From positions 1 through 64,000 of the forward strand of contig CAZPQG010000004.1 in NCBI GenBank assembly GCA_964588685.1: 64,000 nt of DNA. The letters are read 5' to 3'. Below, one piece after another: positions 9,337-17,398 of the stretch. The notes beneath the pieces are model-generated. The model saw nothing but the letters and a program-made list of their open reading frames with translations. It was not told the origin of the DNA and searched no databases. The stretch's first letter is position 1. The number at the start of each line of letters is the position of its first letter. The translations under genes were made by a program, and so were the position numbers. The stretch comes from CAYVBW01 sp964588685 (GTDB lineage: Bacteria; Patescibacteriota; Microgenomatia; UBA1400; PJMF01).

Positions 9337-9774
9337 ATGTCTAATATACTTATAGTTTACGGTTCAACTACCGGCAATACTGAAATGGCCGCAGAACAAA
9401 TTGCCAATCATCTAGAAGCACATGAGCCTGAAATGAAGGACGTAGCTGATATTGACCCTGAAGAATTAACTCAGTGCGACGTTTTAATTACAGGTGCTTC
9501 AACTTGGGGAGATGGAGTTTTGCAAGATGATTTTAAAAATTTTGTTGAAGATTTAGAGATCGATTTAACTGATAAAAAATTAGCTGCTTTCGGTCTCGGT
9601 GACAGCAGTTATCCGGCCTTTTGTAAATCTGCCGGAATTTTACAAGAAACCTTTACTGAATTAGGGGCAGAAGCAATAGTAGAGCCTTTAGAAATTGACG
9701 GCTTTCCTGATGAAGAAGAGAATGAACAGCAAATAGAGGAGTGGTGCGAACAGATCGAGCAAAAATTGTCCTAA
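9337..9774 (+). CDS. Flavodoxin
   Basis: A 145-residue FMN-binding electron carrier. The phosphate-binding loop is YGSTTGNTEMAAE (about 8-20). The two loops that clamp the isoalloxazine ring are ASTWGDGVLQDDF near 54-66 and GLGDSSYPAFCKSAG near 86-100. It is strongly acidic, typical of flavodoxins. Unlike most genes here it has a good Shine-Dalgarno (AGAAAGG, about 8 bases before ATG), suggesting strong translation. It stands alone, ends at a bidirectional terminator, and its redox partner is not in the window. Confidence 0.93.
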   Translation: MSNILIVYGSTTGNTEMAAEQIANHLEAHEPEMKDVADIDPEELTQCDVLITGASTWGDGVLQDDFKNFVEDLEIDLTDKKLAAFGLGDSSYPAFCKSAGILQETFTELGAEAIVEPLEIDGFPDEEENEQQIEEWCEQIEQKLS

Positions 9775-9815
9775 AATTGAGTGTTGAAATATCAGCTTTT
9801 CAATTAAAGTAAAAA

Positions 9816-9843
9816 AACAACCCGCTGCAACGGGCTGTTTTAA
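9816..9843. terminator. Bidirectional Rho-independent terminator
   Basis: Arms 9816-9824 and 9831-9839 form a stem of CCCG/CGGG and AACA/TGTT with one A-C mismatch and a 6-nt loop. T tracts follow on the plus strand (TTTT at 9838-9841) and on the minus strand. It can end both the flavodoxin and the converging YtxH gene transcripts. Confidence 0.75.
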
Positions 9844-9916
9844 ATTTAACAATCAAATGCTAATTTACAATAATGTGAGGTTAAAATGCAATCAAAAGCA
9901 AATTATATGACACTGA

Positions 9917-10222
9917 TTAATCAGTTTTTTCAGCAGCTTTTTCTACTTTTTTAGCAGCTTTTTTAGCTTTCTTAGCAGCCTGCCTAGCTTTCTTAGCAGT
10001 TTTTTCTTTAACTTTTTTCTGCTTAGCAGCAATTTCTTCTTTTAACCCTTTTTTTACTTCTTTAGCTTTTTCTACTGCTCCATCAACAGTTTCTTTAGCT
10101 TTTTCACGATTATCTTTTCTTGAAAAAAAAACTGCCGCTGCTCCCGCAATGGCACCGCTGATAAAAGAGACTAAACCCAAACCTGCTTTACTTTGACTTT
10201 GTTGGTTTTTATTTTCAGTCAT
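9917..10222 (-). CDS. YtxH-type small membrane protein with Lys/Ala-rich tail
   Basis: A 101-residue protein. Residues 13-34 form one Gly/Ala-rich membrane segment (GLGLVSFISGAIAGAAAVFF), as in YtxH/gas-vesicle-like stress proteins. The rest is a highly basic helical tail made of K, A and E with repeated KKA/AKK units, reminiscent of histone H1-like tails. The tail could form a coiled coil or bind nucleic acid or acidic polymers on the inner face of the membrane. Function is unknown. Confidence 0.65.
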   Translation of the reverse strand: MTENKNQQSQSKAGLGLVSFISGAIAGAAAVFFSRKDNREKAKETVDGAVEKAKEVKKGLKEEIAAKQKKVKEKTAKKARQAAKKAKKAAKKVEKAAEKTD

Positions 10223-10302
10223 ATCTTGGTTAAATAATTATTATCAGTCTTTATTCTATCAAAAAAAATGAAAAAAATCAGCTAGAAACACTTATTGCCT
10301 GC

Positions 10303-11766
10303 TTACTCGACTGTTAAAAAAGACATGGTGTTAGTATGACCTGGCTCACCCCATCTTGGACCGTGTAAAACCAGGGCTTTTTTACCGGGTTTTAGCCATT
10401 TATCTTTAGTTAATTGTGCTAAAAGTGCTTTCGCGTTAACCAATTTTTTCTTCATAGGCCAATCCACTAAATGGGGGATTATGCCAAAATTTAAACTCAA
10501 TTTATCATAAACACGACGAGTGCTGGTAATAGCATGAATTGGAACTTTGGGTCGATTTCTGGAAACTAAAGCTGCAGTTCTACCTGTTTCAGTTAAACAA
10601 ACTATGAAATCAAAATCAAAAGAATCACTAGTTAGTAAATGAGAGACGGCGTTAATTACATTTGAAACGCCGTTTTCGTCAACACACTCCAAATAATTGG
10701 GCTCAATATATTTTTCATTATAATGAGCAATCTTTGATTGGATACGGACTGTTTTGAGAGGATATTTACCGATTGTTGTTTCGGCAGACAGCATTACTGC
10801 ATCAGTTAAGTCATAAATAGCATGAGCCACATCACTAATTTCTGCCCTAGTGGGAAATGAGTTAGTCACCATGGTTTCCAGCATGTGGGTGGCTGTAATA
10901 ACAGGCTTAACTTGCTCGCGTGATTTTTTAATAATTTTACGTTGATAGCGAATTAATTTCTCATAAGGCACTTCAATGCCCAAATCACCACGCGCCACCA
11001 TCACGGCATCCGAAGCTTCAATAATTTCATCAAGATTTAATAGCGCTTCTTGGTTTTCAATTTTAGCTACAATGCCGCTGGTTAAATTTCGTTTCTCCAA
11101 TTCTCTTCTAAGAGTCAGTATGTCACTCTTATTTCTAACAAAAGATAAAGCTACAAAATCAACCTCATCGTTTTTAATACCATCCAGCTGCAAATAATCA
11201 TTCTCTATTAAAACAGGCATATCAGTCACAAACCCGGGAAAACTAGTTGTCTTTCGATTTTTAATAATAAAATCTCCTATTGCTGCCGCTTCAAAAAAAT
11301 CATCGTTTTTAGCTGTTACTTCCAAATGACATAAACCGTCATCAATTAAAATTGTCTGGCCCAGTTCAATCGAATCCACTATATTTTCAGGAAGATAAAT
11401 CACTTTTTCGCCATTAGGCTTTTTATCTTTATTATCGGTGAAGATTACTGTTTCCTTGTCTTTAACATCATAGCCTGAATCGGCAAATTCATCAGCTAAT
11501 GTGATCCTAACCTCAGGACCTTGCAGATCAAGCATAACTGCCACCGGCCGGTTAAGCTCTTTGGCTGCTTGTTTAACTCTAGAGATACGATCATGATGCC
11601 ACTCAGGGGTGCCGTGTTTGCTGTTAAAACGAGCCACATTCATGCCGGATAAAATTAATTTCTTAAGCATTTCCCTGCTCTCAGTAACAGGACCAATCGT
11701 AGCCACAATTTTAGTCAACTTATTAGGAAACAAAAGTTTTTTGTCTTTTTTAGATTTTTTAGACAT
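10303..11766 (-). CDS. pyk: Pyruvate kinase
   Basis: It converts phosphoenolpyruvate and ADP to pyruvate and ATP, the last step of glycolysis. The 487-residue protein shows TKIVATIGP at 18-26, the catalytic segment VMVARGDLGIEVPYEKL near 255-270, VITATHMLETMV near 288, and DAVMLSAETTIGKYP near 322. Two conserved segments deviate: the usual NFSHG after Arg is N-S-K-H-G (Arg46, Asn48, Lys50), and the usual DTKGPEIR is D-L-Q-G-P-E-V-R (Asp80 to Arg87). These surround the monovalent-cation and phosphoryl-transfer site. There is no extra C-terminal PEP-utiliser domain. An extended -10 promoter lies about 140 bp upstream. Confidence 0.93.
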   Translation of the reverse strand: MSKKSKKDKKLLFPNKLTKIVATIGPVTESREMLKKLILSGMNVARFNSKHGTPEWHHDRISRVKQAAKELNRPVAVMLDLQGPEVRITLADEFADSGYDVKDKETVIFTDNKDKKPNGEKVIYLPENIVDSIELGQTILIDDGLCHLEVTAKNDDFFEAAAIGDFIIKNRKTTSFPGFVTDMPVLIENDYLQLDGIKNDEVDFVALSFVRNKSDILTLRRELEKRNLTSGIVAKIENQEALLNLDEIIEASDAVMVARGDLGIEVPYEKLIRYQRKIIKKSREQVKPVITATHMLETMVTNSFPTRAEISDVAHAIYDLTDAVMLSAETTIGKYPLKTVRIQSKIAHYNEKYIEPNYLECVDENGVSNVINAVSHLLTSDSFDFDFIVCLTETGRTAALVSRNRPKVPIHAITSTRRVYDKLSLNFGIIPHLVDWPMKKKLVNAKALLAQLTKDKWLKPGKKALVLHGPRWGEPGHTNTMSFLTVE

Positions 11767-12113
11767 TCTTTTAAAAGATTAATTAATAATTAGTAGATAA
11801 AATAAATGACTGTTATACGTCAATCATTCAAAAAACCAACAAAACACACATAAAGCCACTAACTTAATTGTAGTGAAAATAAACCTAAATGTAATGTAAA
11901 CACATTATAACAAAAAATTAAAAAGAAAATCGAGTAGCTTACATCACCAATACATATTAAGCAGCAGCTAACGATGAAAACGAAAAAGTAATTCAACCTT
12001 TCTTAACTTATAATCGCATTCTTACGATGGCCTTAATTTAAGATTATATTTTATATGCAGCCTCAATTTATTTACTGCTGTTGGCTTTTTTATTGCTGCC
12101 GGCTTTAATTTGG
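11767..12113. other. Intergenic region, mostly empty
   Basis: This 347-bp stretch lies between pyruvate kinase and the broken DUF389 gene. Apart from the pyruvate kinase promoter I see only AT-rich sequence. A Lys-rich open frame on the minus strand runs on past the DUF389 stop to about 12025; it could be residual coding sequence, but it resembles no family I know. Confidence 0.4.
11904..11912 (-). promoter_or_regulatory. Extended -10 promoter of pyruvate kinase
   Basis: On the minus strand TGTTATAAT (11912-11904) is a full extended -10 element. It would start transcription near 11897, giving a leader of about 130 nt with no obvious riboswitch. The -35 region is weak, as often seen with extended -10 promoters. 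Confidence 0.45.
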
Positions 12114-12404
12114 CTAATTTAGCCTTTGTCTGTAGCTCTCCTCAGAGACTACACCATACAAAGGCGCCATGATCATAGCCCCAATTACTACAGCAGAATT
12201 ATTAATTAACAGCTCTAGAGTAGCAATTATTGTTGAACCTATTAATAACAAAAAATAAGAGCCGGACGACTCAATTTCACTCTTAATTTTACTTTTTAAG
12301 GCAATTCGATTCTTTTGATTGCGAAAAAAGCTAAGATCAAAGACTGCAGATTTAAAAAAAGATAGCATTAACTTATTTTTAGCACGTTTTAAAGTAGATG
12401 GCAA
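12114..12404 (-). pseudogene. Truncated DUF389 family membrane protein
   Basis: The frame encodes the amino-terminal part of a DUF389/TIGR00341-type protein: a basic stretch, then SSGSYFLLLIGSTIIATLEL and NNSAVVIGAMIMAPLYG, which is the family's first helix pair. Intact members continue for several more membrane helices, but here the frame stops 12 residues after APLYG. No continuation is recognisable downstream in any frame. The start is uncertain: the upstream limit is a TTG at 12404, and an ATG 12 codons in is an alternative. This is probably a decayed gene after an internal deletion; a functional two-helix remnant is less likely. Confidence 0.65.
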
Positions 12405-12593
12405 ATAACATAAAAGCAGATGACAAATTAAATACTAAGATAAAAAAAAGCCGGTGCGATCATTAATACAGCCGCCCTGATATTTACTGCATGCGGCGTG
12501 ATACTTAAAGCATTCTCCTTGCTGCTTAAAGCAAAAAAAACAATTAAAACTTATTTTAACCCAGCACTGTATAATCAGCCTTATATAATGTAG
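12398..12593 (+). pseudogene. Possible frameshifted small membrane protein
   Basis: An ATG at 12398 opens a short frame (MANNIKADDKLNTKIKK) that leads into a run of eight A (12442-12449). In frame it stops at 12464-12466. If one A is skipped, reading continues as AGAIINTAALIFTACGVILK and onward to a TAG at 12591-12593, giving about 65 residues with one clear membrane helix. It could be a real gene with a homopolymer sequencing error, a slippage-dependent gene, or a remnant. The family is unknown. It overlaps the start of the DUF389 fragment by a few bases on the opposite strand. Confidence 0.3.
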
Positions 12594-12688
12594 TAATTAT
12601 AAATAAGTGGCGTTGACTGATCGCTAGCCAATATTCACAACAGCTCAAACTATATGCTAAACATTAATTAACACTTTAAACAATATTT

Positions 12689-12694
12689 TATAAT
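12689..12694 (+). promoter_or_regulatory. -10 box before MurF-like gene
   Basis: TATAAT at 12689-12694 is 27 bp before the ATG at 12721, predicting a leader of about 20 nt without Shine-Dalgarno. Apart from this and the small frameshifted frame, the interval 12405-12720 holds nothing I recognise. Confidence 0.35.
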
Positions 12695-12720
12695 TAATCT
12701 TTAATATCTTATCTAAATTT

Positions 12721-14064
12721 ATGAAGCAAACTGTATCATTATTAATCTTAAATTATTTACGACTGCTGGCTAAACTTCAACTCTTGAAAAACAGACCGCT
12801 AATTATTGGTATTACCGGCAGCGCCGGTAAAACTAGTACCCGTAATGCTTTGGCGGCAATTCTACAAGATCATTTTAAAATTAAAGTGAGCTATAAAGCC
12901 AACAGCGAAAGCGGACTGCCGCTCAACATTTTAGGATTAACTTTAAAAAACTATTCTGTTCAAGAGTGGTTGAGAGTAATTTTGTTAGCACCTATCAAAC
13001 TACTCACTAACTGGTCACAATATGATGTGTATATAGCAGAAATGGCCATCGACAGCCCTTATTCTCCAAAAAATATGTCGTATCTGCTAAAAATTATCTC
13101 TCCACAAATAGGAATTTTTCTCAATGCTCGACCGCTGCACAGCTACAACTTTGATCCTTTAATTAAAAGCCGGCAGCCGCAGCAAAGAATCGAAGAAGCG
13201 GTTGAATTAATTGCTAACGAGAAAGGCAAGCTGATTCAAGCTCTGCCTAAGAAGGGTCAGGCTGTGCTTAATTATGATGATAATAATATTTATCGTTTTA
13301 AAAATTTAACTAAAGCCGACACTATTAGCTTTGGTCAAAAAAAGGGGGCAGATATTACTTTTGAAGTAATACAGCAATCTTTGATAGGCTCCAGTTTTAA
13401 ATTTAAATATCAAGACCAGCCTGAAACAATTAAATTCAAGCAATATGTGCTGCCGGATCATTTTGGCTATAGCTTTAGCGCAGCTCTAGCTGCTGGCACA
13501 GCGCTGGACATAACATTTAAGCAGGCTGTCCGTTCTTTGCAAAAAAATTTCGAACTCCCGCCGGGAAGATCAAGTTTAATTAAAGCGGTTAATAATGCTT
13601 ATATCTTAGACAGTTCTTATAATTCTTCAGCCCAACCTTTACTCGACAGCTTGGCGTTACTGGAAAAAATCAGCCCCAAAAGAAAATTGGCTTTATTGGG
13701 TGATATGAGGGAATTGGGGGCAGAAGCACAATTTGAGCATAAAAAAATTACTCAAACAGTTAAACAAACATGTGATTTAGTAGTGTTAATCGGACCTCAG
13801 ATGAAAAAGTTTGTGCTGCCGCGGTTGCAAAAAACCAATATTGAAGCTCATTGGTTTGCTAAGGTAAATCAAGCCGTGCCTCTTTTAAAAAATAAGCTGC
13901 AGCCAGATGACGTGCTGTTGGTTAAAGGCTCTCAAAATGAATTATTTTTAGAATATGCAGTTGAAAAATTAATGCTGCATAAAGAAAAAACTGATGAGTT
14001 ATTATGCCGAAGAGGAGAATACTGGAGAGAGCAGAGGAGAAAAATAATTGAGGAGGAGAAATAA
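12721..14064 (+). CDS. Mur ligase family protein, MurF-like, lacking the usual N-terminal domain
   Basis: ATP-dependent amide ligases of this family add amino acids or dipeptides to peptidoglycan precursors; MurF adds D-Ala-D-Ala. The ATP loop GITGSAGKTSTRN is at about residues 29-41, the central domain has the GLPLNILGL and EMAID segments, and the C-terminal domain has LALLGDMRELG near 320, typical of MurF. In E. coli MurF the P-loop lies near residue 110, so this protein lacks the first substrate-binding domain or carries a very short version. The central domain has an extra segment (about 78-100, EWLRVILLAPIKLLTNW) that is hydrophobic. It may be a specialised ligase rather than the housekeeping MurF. 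The 447-residue length matches MurF only because of such insertions. Confidence 0.75.
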   Translation: MKQTVSLLILNYLRLLAKLQLLKNRPLIIGITGSAGKTSTRNALAAILQDHFKIKVSYKANSESGLPLNILGLTLKNYSVQEWLRVILLAPIKLLTNWSQYDVYIAEMAIDSPYSPKNMSYLLKIISPQIGIFLNARPLHSYNFDPLIKSRQPQQRIEEAVELIANEKGKLIQALPKKGQAVLNYDDNNIYRFKNLTKADTISFGQKKGADITFEVIQQSLIGSSFKFKYQDQPETIKFKQYVLPDHFGYSFSAALAAGTALDITFKQAVRSLQKNFELPPGRSSLIKAVNNAYILDSSYNSSAQPLLDSLALLEKISPKRKLALLGDMRELGAEAQFEHKKITQTVKQTCDLVVLIGPQMKKFVLPRLQKTNIEAHWFAKVNQAVPLLKNKLQPDDVLLVKGSQNELFLEYAVEKLMLHKEKTDELLCRRGEYWREQRRKIIEEEK

Positions 14065-14084
14065 AATTTATTTTTTAAAAAAAT

Positions 14085-14294
14085 AATTTATCTTATAAAA
14101 TATATTTATAAACAAAATTTAATTAACATTGCTTAATATNNNNNNNNNNNNNNNNNNNNNNNNNNNNNNNNNNNNNNNNNNNNNNNNNNNNNNNNNNNNN
14201 NNNNNNNNNNNNNNNNNNNNNNNNNNNNNNNNNNNNNNNAATTTATCTTATAAAATATATTTATAAACAAAATTTAATTAACATTGCTTAATAT
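14085..14294. other. Scaffold gap (100 N) flanked by an exact 55-bp duplicate
   Basis: Bases 14140-14239 are N. The 55 bp before the gap (14085-14139) and the 55 bp after it (14240-14294) are identical. This is the mark of two contigs that overlap by 55 bp but were joined with a fixed-length gap. The true sequence probably contains one copy and no gap. No gene is interrupted. The wider interval 14065-14436 holds only this gap, a tandem repeat and a promoter. Confidence 0.85.
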
Positions 14295-14341
14295 TATAAT
14301 CGCAACAACATTTAAAATTATAATCACAATAACATTTAAAA
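14294..14341. repeat. Two tandem 24-bp repeats
   Basis: Units 14294-14317 and 14318-14341 (TTATAATCGCAACAACATTT and AAAA) differ only at two transitions. They sit just upstream of the surface-protein promoter, and each begins with a TATAAT-like hexamer. Confidence 0.7.
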
Positions 14342-14350
14342 AATTGACTA

Positions 14351-14378
14351 TTGCTTTGTTCAAAAAAAATCTTATAAT
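14351..14378 (+). promoter_or_regulatory. Promoter of surface protein-sortase operon
   Basis: TTGCTT (14351-14356) and TATAAT (14373-14378) are 16 bp apart. Transcription would start near 14385, about 90 nt before the preferred start codon of the surface protein. Confidence 0.45.
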
Positions 14379-14475
14379 TTATTATTAATATAAACATATC
14401 ATATATAGTGTAACAATTAATTTATAAAAGCCGCGTATGAAAACTATTTTTCAGAGAGTGAATAAAGGTGAGTTG

Positions 14476-15345
14476 ATGAAATTTTTATCAGTGGCGGTTA
14501 TTTTTTTAATGGCTGTTTTTTTAGTTAGGCCGGTGGTGGTGAGTGTTGAGGGCAATAATTCTGATGTTTGTCCTGAGGGGAATGACTGGGTTAAATATGA
14601 TGATTGGGATGATGATGATAAATCTGTTACACATACTGCAGATGAAGGATATATAATTGCCGAAGTCTGTATATTCGGAGGGAATAATAGAGAAAACTTT
14701 ACAACTGATGGAACCAAATCTTGTTGGACTGTTACGGGAATTGGGACGCAAGTCTCTACTGCTTCTGAAGATTGGAATGTTGATGAGACTGATAAGAGTT
14801 CATGTAAAGACATTTCTCATGTTTCTTTTTTAATAACGGCCGAAGCTGATCCAACTAGTACTCCAACAAGTACGCCTACTCCTACAGAAACAACTCCAAC
14901 ACCGGATTCAACATCCACTCCAACACCTGATTCTACCACTACACCAACCTCAGAACCTACTTCAACACCTGCGCCAGATCTAACCAGTACTCCAACACCA
15001 GAACCTACGACAACACCAGAGCCAGAAAAAACACCAGCTCCTGAACCAACTAGCACACCAACTCCTGAACCCACCAGTACCCCTGCACCTGAAGCTACTA
15101 GCACACCTCAACCTGAGGCCACAGCTACGCCGACACCAACAACAGAACCTGAAGCTGAAATCACTACAGAAGATGAGGCTATTCCTGAAGCTCAAATTCT
15201 TGGCACAAGTACCGATGTCTTAGCAGCCACCGGCACTTTTTCAACTACAATGGAAGCAGTTTTACGCGGCTTCTTCGGCTTTAGTATAGGCTTTGCACCT
15301 TGCTATAAACTGGTAGATTCTAAAAAACATAAAAAATCTGATTAA
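14476..15345 (+). CDS. Thr/Pro-rich sortase-anchored surface protein (LAATG signal)
   Basis: A secreted, cell-wall-anchored protein. The start at 14476 is chosen because AAAGGTG lies just before it; an ATG at 14437 is in frame but has no Shine-Dalgarno. A signal peptide (KFLSVAVIFLMAVFLVRPVVV) is followed by a globular acidic domain with four cysteines (about 14560-14840) ending in CKDISHVSFLI. Then comes a stalk of about 100 residues of TPTPEPTSTP-like repeats (about 14850-15140), which holds cell-surface domains away from the wall and is rich in O-glycosylation sites. LAATG is at 15220-15234, followed by a weakly hydrophobic stretch and the basic tail KKHKK, a sorting signal. LAxTG is the motif favoured by class E sortases, and a sortase gene follows after 30 bp. 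Confidence 0.8.
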   Translation: MKFLSVAVIFLMAVFLVRPVVVSVEGNNSDVCPEGNDWVKYDDWDDDDKSVTHTADEGYIIAEVCIFGGNNRENFTTDGTKSCWTVTGIGTQVSTASEDWNVDETDKSSCKDISHVSFLITAEADPTSTPTSTPTPTETTPTPDSTSTPTPDSTTTPTSEPTSTPAPDLTSTPTPEPTTTPEPEKTPAPEPTSTPTPEPTSTPAPEATSTPQPEATATPTPTTEPEAEITTEDEAIPEAQILGTSTDVLAATGTFSTTMEAVLRGFFGFSIGFAPCYKLVDSKKHKKSD

Positions 15346-15375
15346 TTTTTGGTTACCAGTGAATAAGCCGGCATC

Positions 15376-16008
15376 ATGCAAATAAAAAAAATTCTTCAAA
15401 GAATTAAAGAGTTTCTTCCTTTCAAAATTAAGCTTAAGAAATACAAAAAGCATTTTGTAATTAGGATTGCTGTTTATGAAGATCCTTTCTGGCCGGCTCT
15501 AGCACTTGGAATTATTACTGGCTTATTTCTAATTTACTTTCCATTTACTAGAGAACCTCAACACAACGCAACTACTGCCTATAGCACAGAAGCTCTATCC
15601 AAAGAAATCTCAAATGACTATATTCCCAGAGAAATTTTTATCCCTATTTTTGAGTTGGCTCTGCCAATCAAAGGAGCAGCTGTCCTAGCTAATGACTGGG
15701 ACTTATTTAATGATCACGTTTCTTGGTACATGAATTCAGGTAATTTATTAGAGGGTAACATAGTGCTGTATGCTCATAACAAAAAAGATTTATTCGGACC
15801 AATCACGCAGCTGGAAAAGGGGAGACTTGTCATTTTAAGCTCCAATAATTTACAGCAAAGATATGAAGTAGTTGATACTTTTGAAGCATCTCCGGCTGAT
15901 ATTCACCTGATTGAAGATCAAGATAAAGATCAATTAACAATGTATACCTGCAGCGGTTGGTTTGACAATCAACGTTTTTTTGTGGTGGCCGAACCAATAG
16001 TAAATTAA
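15376..16008 (+). CDS. Sortase (probably class E-like)
   Basis: A transpeptidase that cuts sorting signals and links the protein to the cell wall. The 210-residue protein has a basic N-terminus, one membrane anchor (PALALGIITGLFLIYFPF, about 40-57) and an extracytoplasmic sortase barrel. The catalytic triad is visible: His134 in VLYAHNKKDLF, Cys192 in LTMYTCSGW and Arg200 in DNQRFFVVAE. It follows the LAATG surface protein after 30 bp, so the two are very likely a dedicated enzyme-substrate pair. The LAxTG substrate suggests class E, although subclass needs phylogeny. No second anchored protein is visible nearby. Confidence 0.85.
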   Translation: MQIKKILQRIKEFLPFKIKLKKYKKHFVIRIAVYEDPFWPALALGIITGLFLIYFPFTREPQHNATTAYSTEALSKEISNDYIPREIFIPIFELALPIKGAAVLANDWDLFNDHVSWYMNSGNLLEGNIVLYAHNKKDLFGPITQLEKGRLVILSSNNLQQRYEVVDTFEASPADIHLIEDQDKDQLTMYTCSGWFDNQRFFVVAEPIVN

Positions 16009-16197
16009 GTTTAATATTTAAACATAACGTGCTTTGGGCTTTCCATTAATTTATCCCAAAAACTAAATTTAGCTACAAAATAACTGATTTGATCAAAAAA
16101 TGAAGGCTGCCATCTATTTACTTAATGGTAAAATAAATTCCGCCGTCCTGGCTGCAATATATTTGATTCATGTCAGAGCAAGATATAAAATTAATTT

Positions 16198-17187
16198 ATG
16201 TTAAATAACAAACTCCCTAAAAACGTAGAACCTATCGTAGAGCCTATTGATGAAATTCCGGGAATTTTTGCTTTAGTTAAAGAATCTTATGAAAAATTTA
16301 AACAAGGCTGGCTAAAACTGTTGCTGCTATCTGCTTTGCCGACAATCTCCACAATAATACTTGGATTTATTTTTGTAATAATTCTTGGAGCAAGCTTTAC
16401 CGGAATATTATTAGGCAGCGGTAATCTAATTAGCAGTCTAATCAGCAACTTAAGAGTAATTATTCCCGTTATTGTACTGCTTATGATAATTTTTGGCTTG
16501 ATTCAAAGCTGGATTCAAATTGCCATGCTTTACTTAGTTAGTAATCCGGCCAAAATTGATCTTAAACAAGCTTTTAGCCAAACTAGAAACAAAATTTTAA
16601 AATTTTGGTGGGTGACAACTTTATACTCCTTGATATTTATGGGCGGTTTAACTGTCTTGATTATTCCCGGAATTATCTTAGGCCTTTGGTTAAGCTTAGC
16701 TCCCTTCATCTTAATTTTTGAAGAGGAAGGTGGATTAAAAGCCCTAATTAAAAGCAGAGAATATGCAAGAAACCGAGCCTGGCAGATTTTTACTAGATAT
16801 TTAGGTGGATTCGTCCTCTTATTTCTAACTATGTTTGCATTAAACGCAATCAGAGAAGCCTTAAACGGAATATTATTAGCCAGTCTGGTTGAATTCGCAA
16901 CTCGATTGATATATTTCCCTGCAATTTCTCTTTATGGATACTTAATTTATGCCTACAGCCGCCGCATAAAACCAATTAAGACATTTACTCCCAAGCTCAA
17001 ACAAAAAATTATTTATATTTTATGGTCAGTTTTAGGCATAGCCGCCTTTATTATTATTCCATTGATGACTGTAAAAAGTATTGGAACCATGATTAAAGAT
17101 TTTGGAGGGTTTACTCAAACAGAAGAAGTTAAACAATTAATGCAAGAATTTGCTCTGGACGCTGAACTTGAATTTAATTTTGAGTAA
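16198..17187 (+). CDS. Polytopic membrane protein, DUF975/YciC-like
   Basis: A 329-residue protein with about six membrane segments. The segment VLIIPGIILGLWLSLAPFIL, followed by EEGGLKALIKSREYARNRAWQIF, is the hallmark of DUF975/YciC-type and related glycerophosphodiesterase-membrane-domain proteins. The N-terminal 30 residues are polar and proline-containing, and a short acidic tail ends the protein. Function is unknown; relatives are thought to act in membrane organisation. It lies on the same strand between the sortase and the GSDH-type protein but is separated from both by about 200 bp, so it is probably its own unit. Confidence 0.6.
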   Translation: MLNNKLPKNVEPIVEPIDEIPGIFALVKESYEKFKQGWLKLLLLSALPTISTIILGFIFVIILGASFTGILLGSGNLISSLISNLRVIIPVIVLLMIIFGLIQSWIQIAMLYLVSNPAKIDLKQAFSQTRNKILKFWWVTTLYSLIFMGGLTVLIIPGIILGLWLSLAPFILIFEEEGGLKALIKSREYARNRAWQIFTRYLGGFVLLFLTMFALNAIREALNGILLASLVEFATRLIYFPAISLYGYLIYAYSRRIKPIKTFTPKLKQKIIYILWSVLGIAAFIIIPLMTVKSIGTMIKDFGGFTQTEEVKQLMQEFALDAELEFNFE

Positions 17188-17398
17188 ATCTAGCTTTGTC
17201 TGAAACGGCTAAAGCGTTAACCACTTAGCTTAGCTTCTTGAGTTTAATTTTTTATTAAAAAATTAAATTTAACAAAAAATCTGCTGGCAGACTATCATCT
17301 TAAAACAGAAATACTTTTTAAATTGGACGAAATAGATGAGCCAATTAACTTTTTAAAAAAATAAATTAATTTAATTAATAAGCTATAACTAAAAAATT

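Noticed and set aside
14817..15104. Minus-strand frame encoding a Val/Gly/Ser repeat protein
   Set aside because: It is the reverse reading of the Thr/Pro repeat stalk of the surface protein and has no start signals.
14855..15140. Short repeats resembling a CRISPR-like or satellite array
   Set aside because: The repeats are codon-level TPxPEP units in frame within a coding gene, with no constant spacer length.
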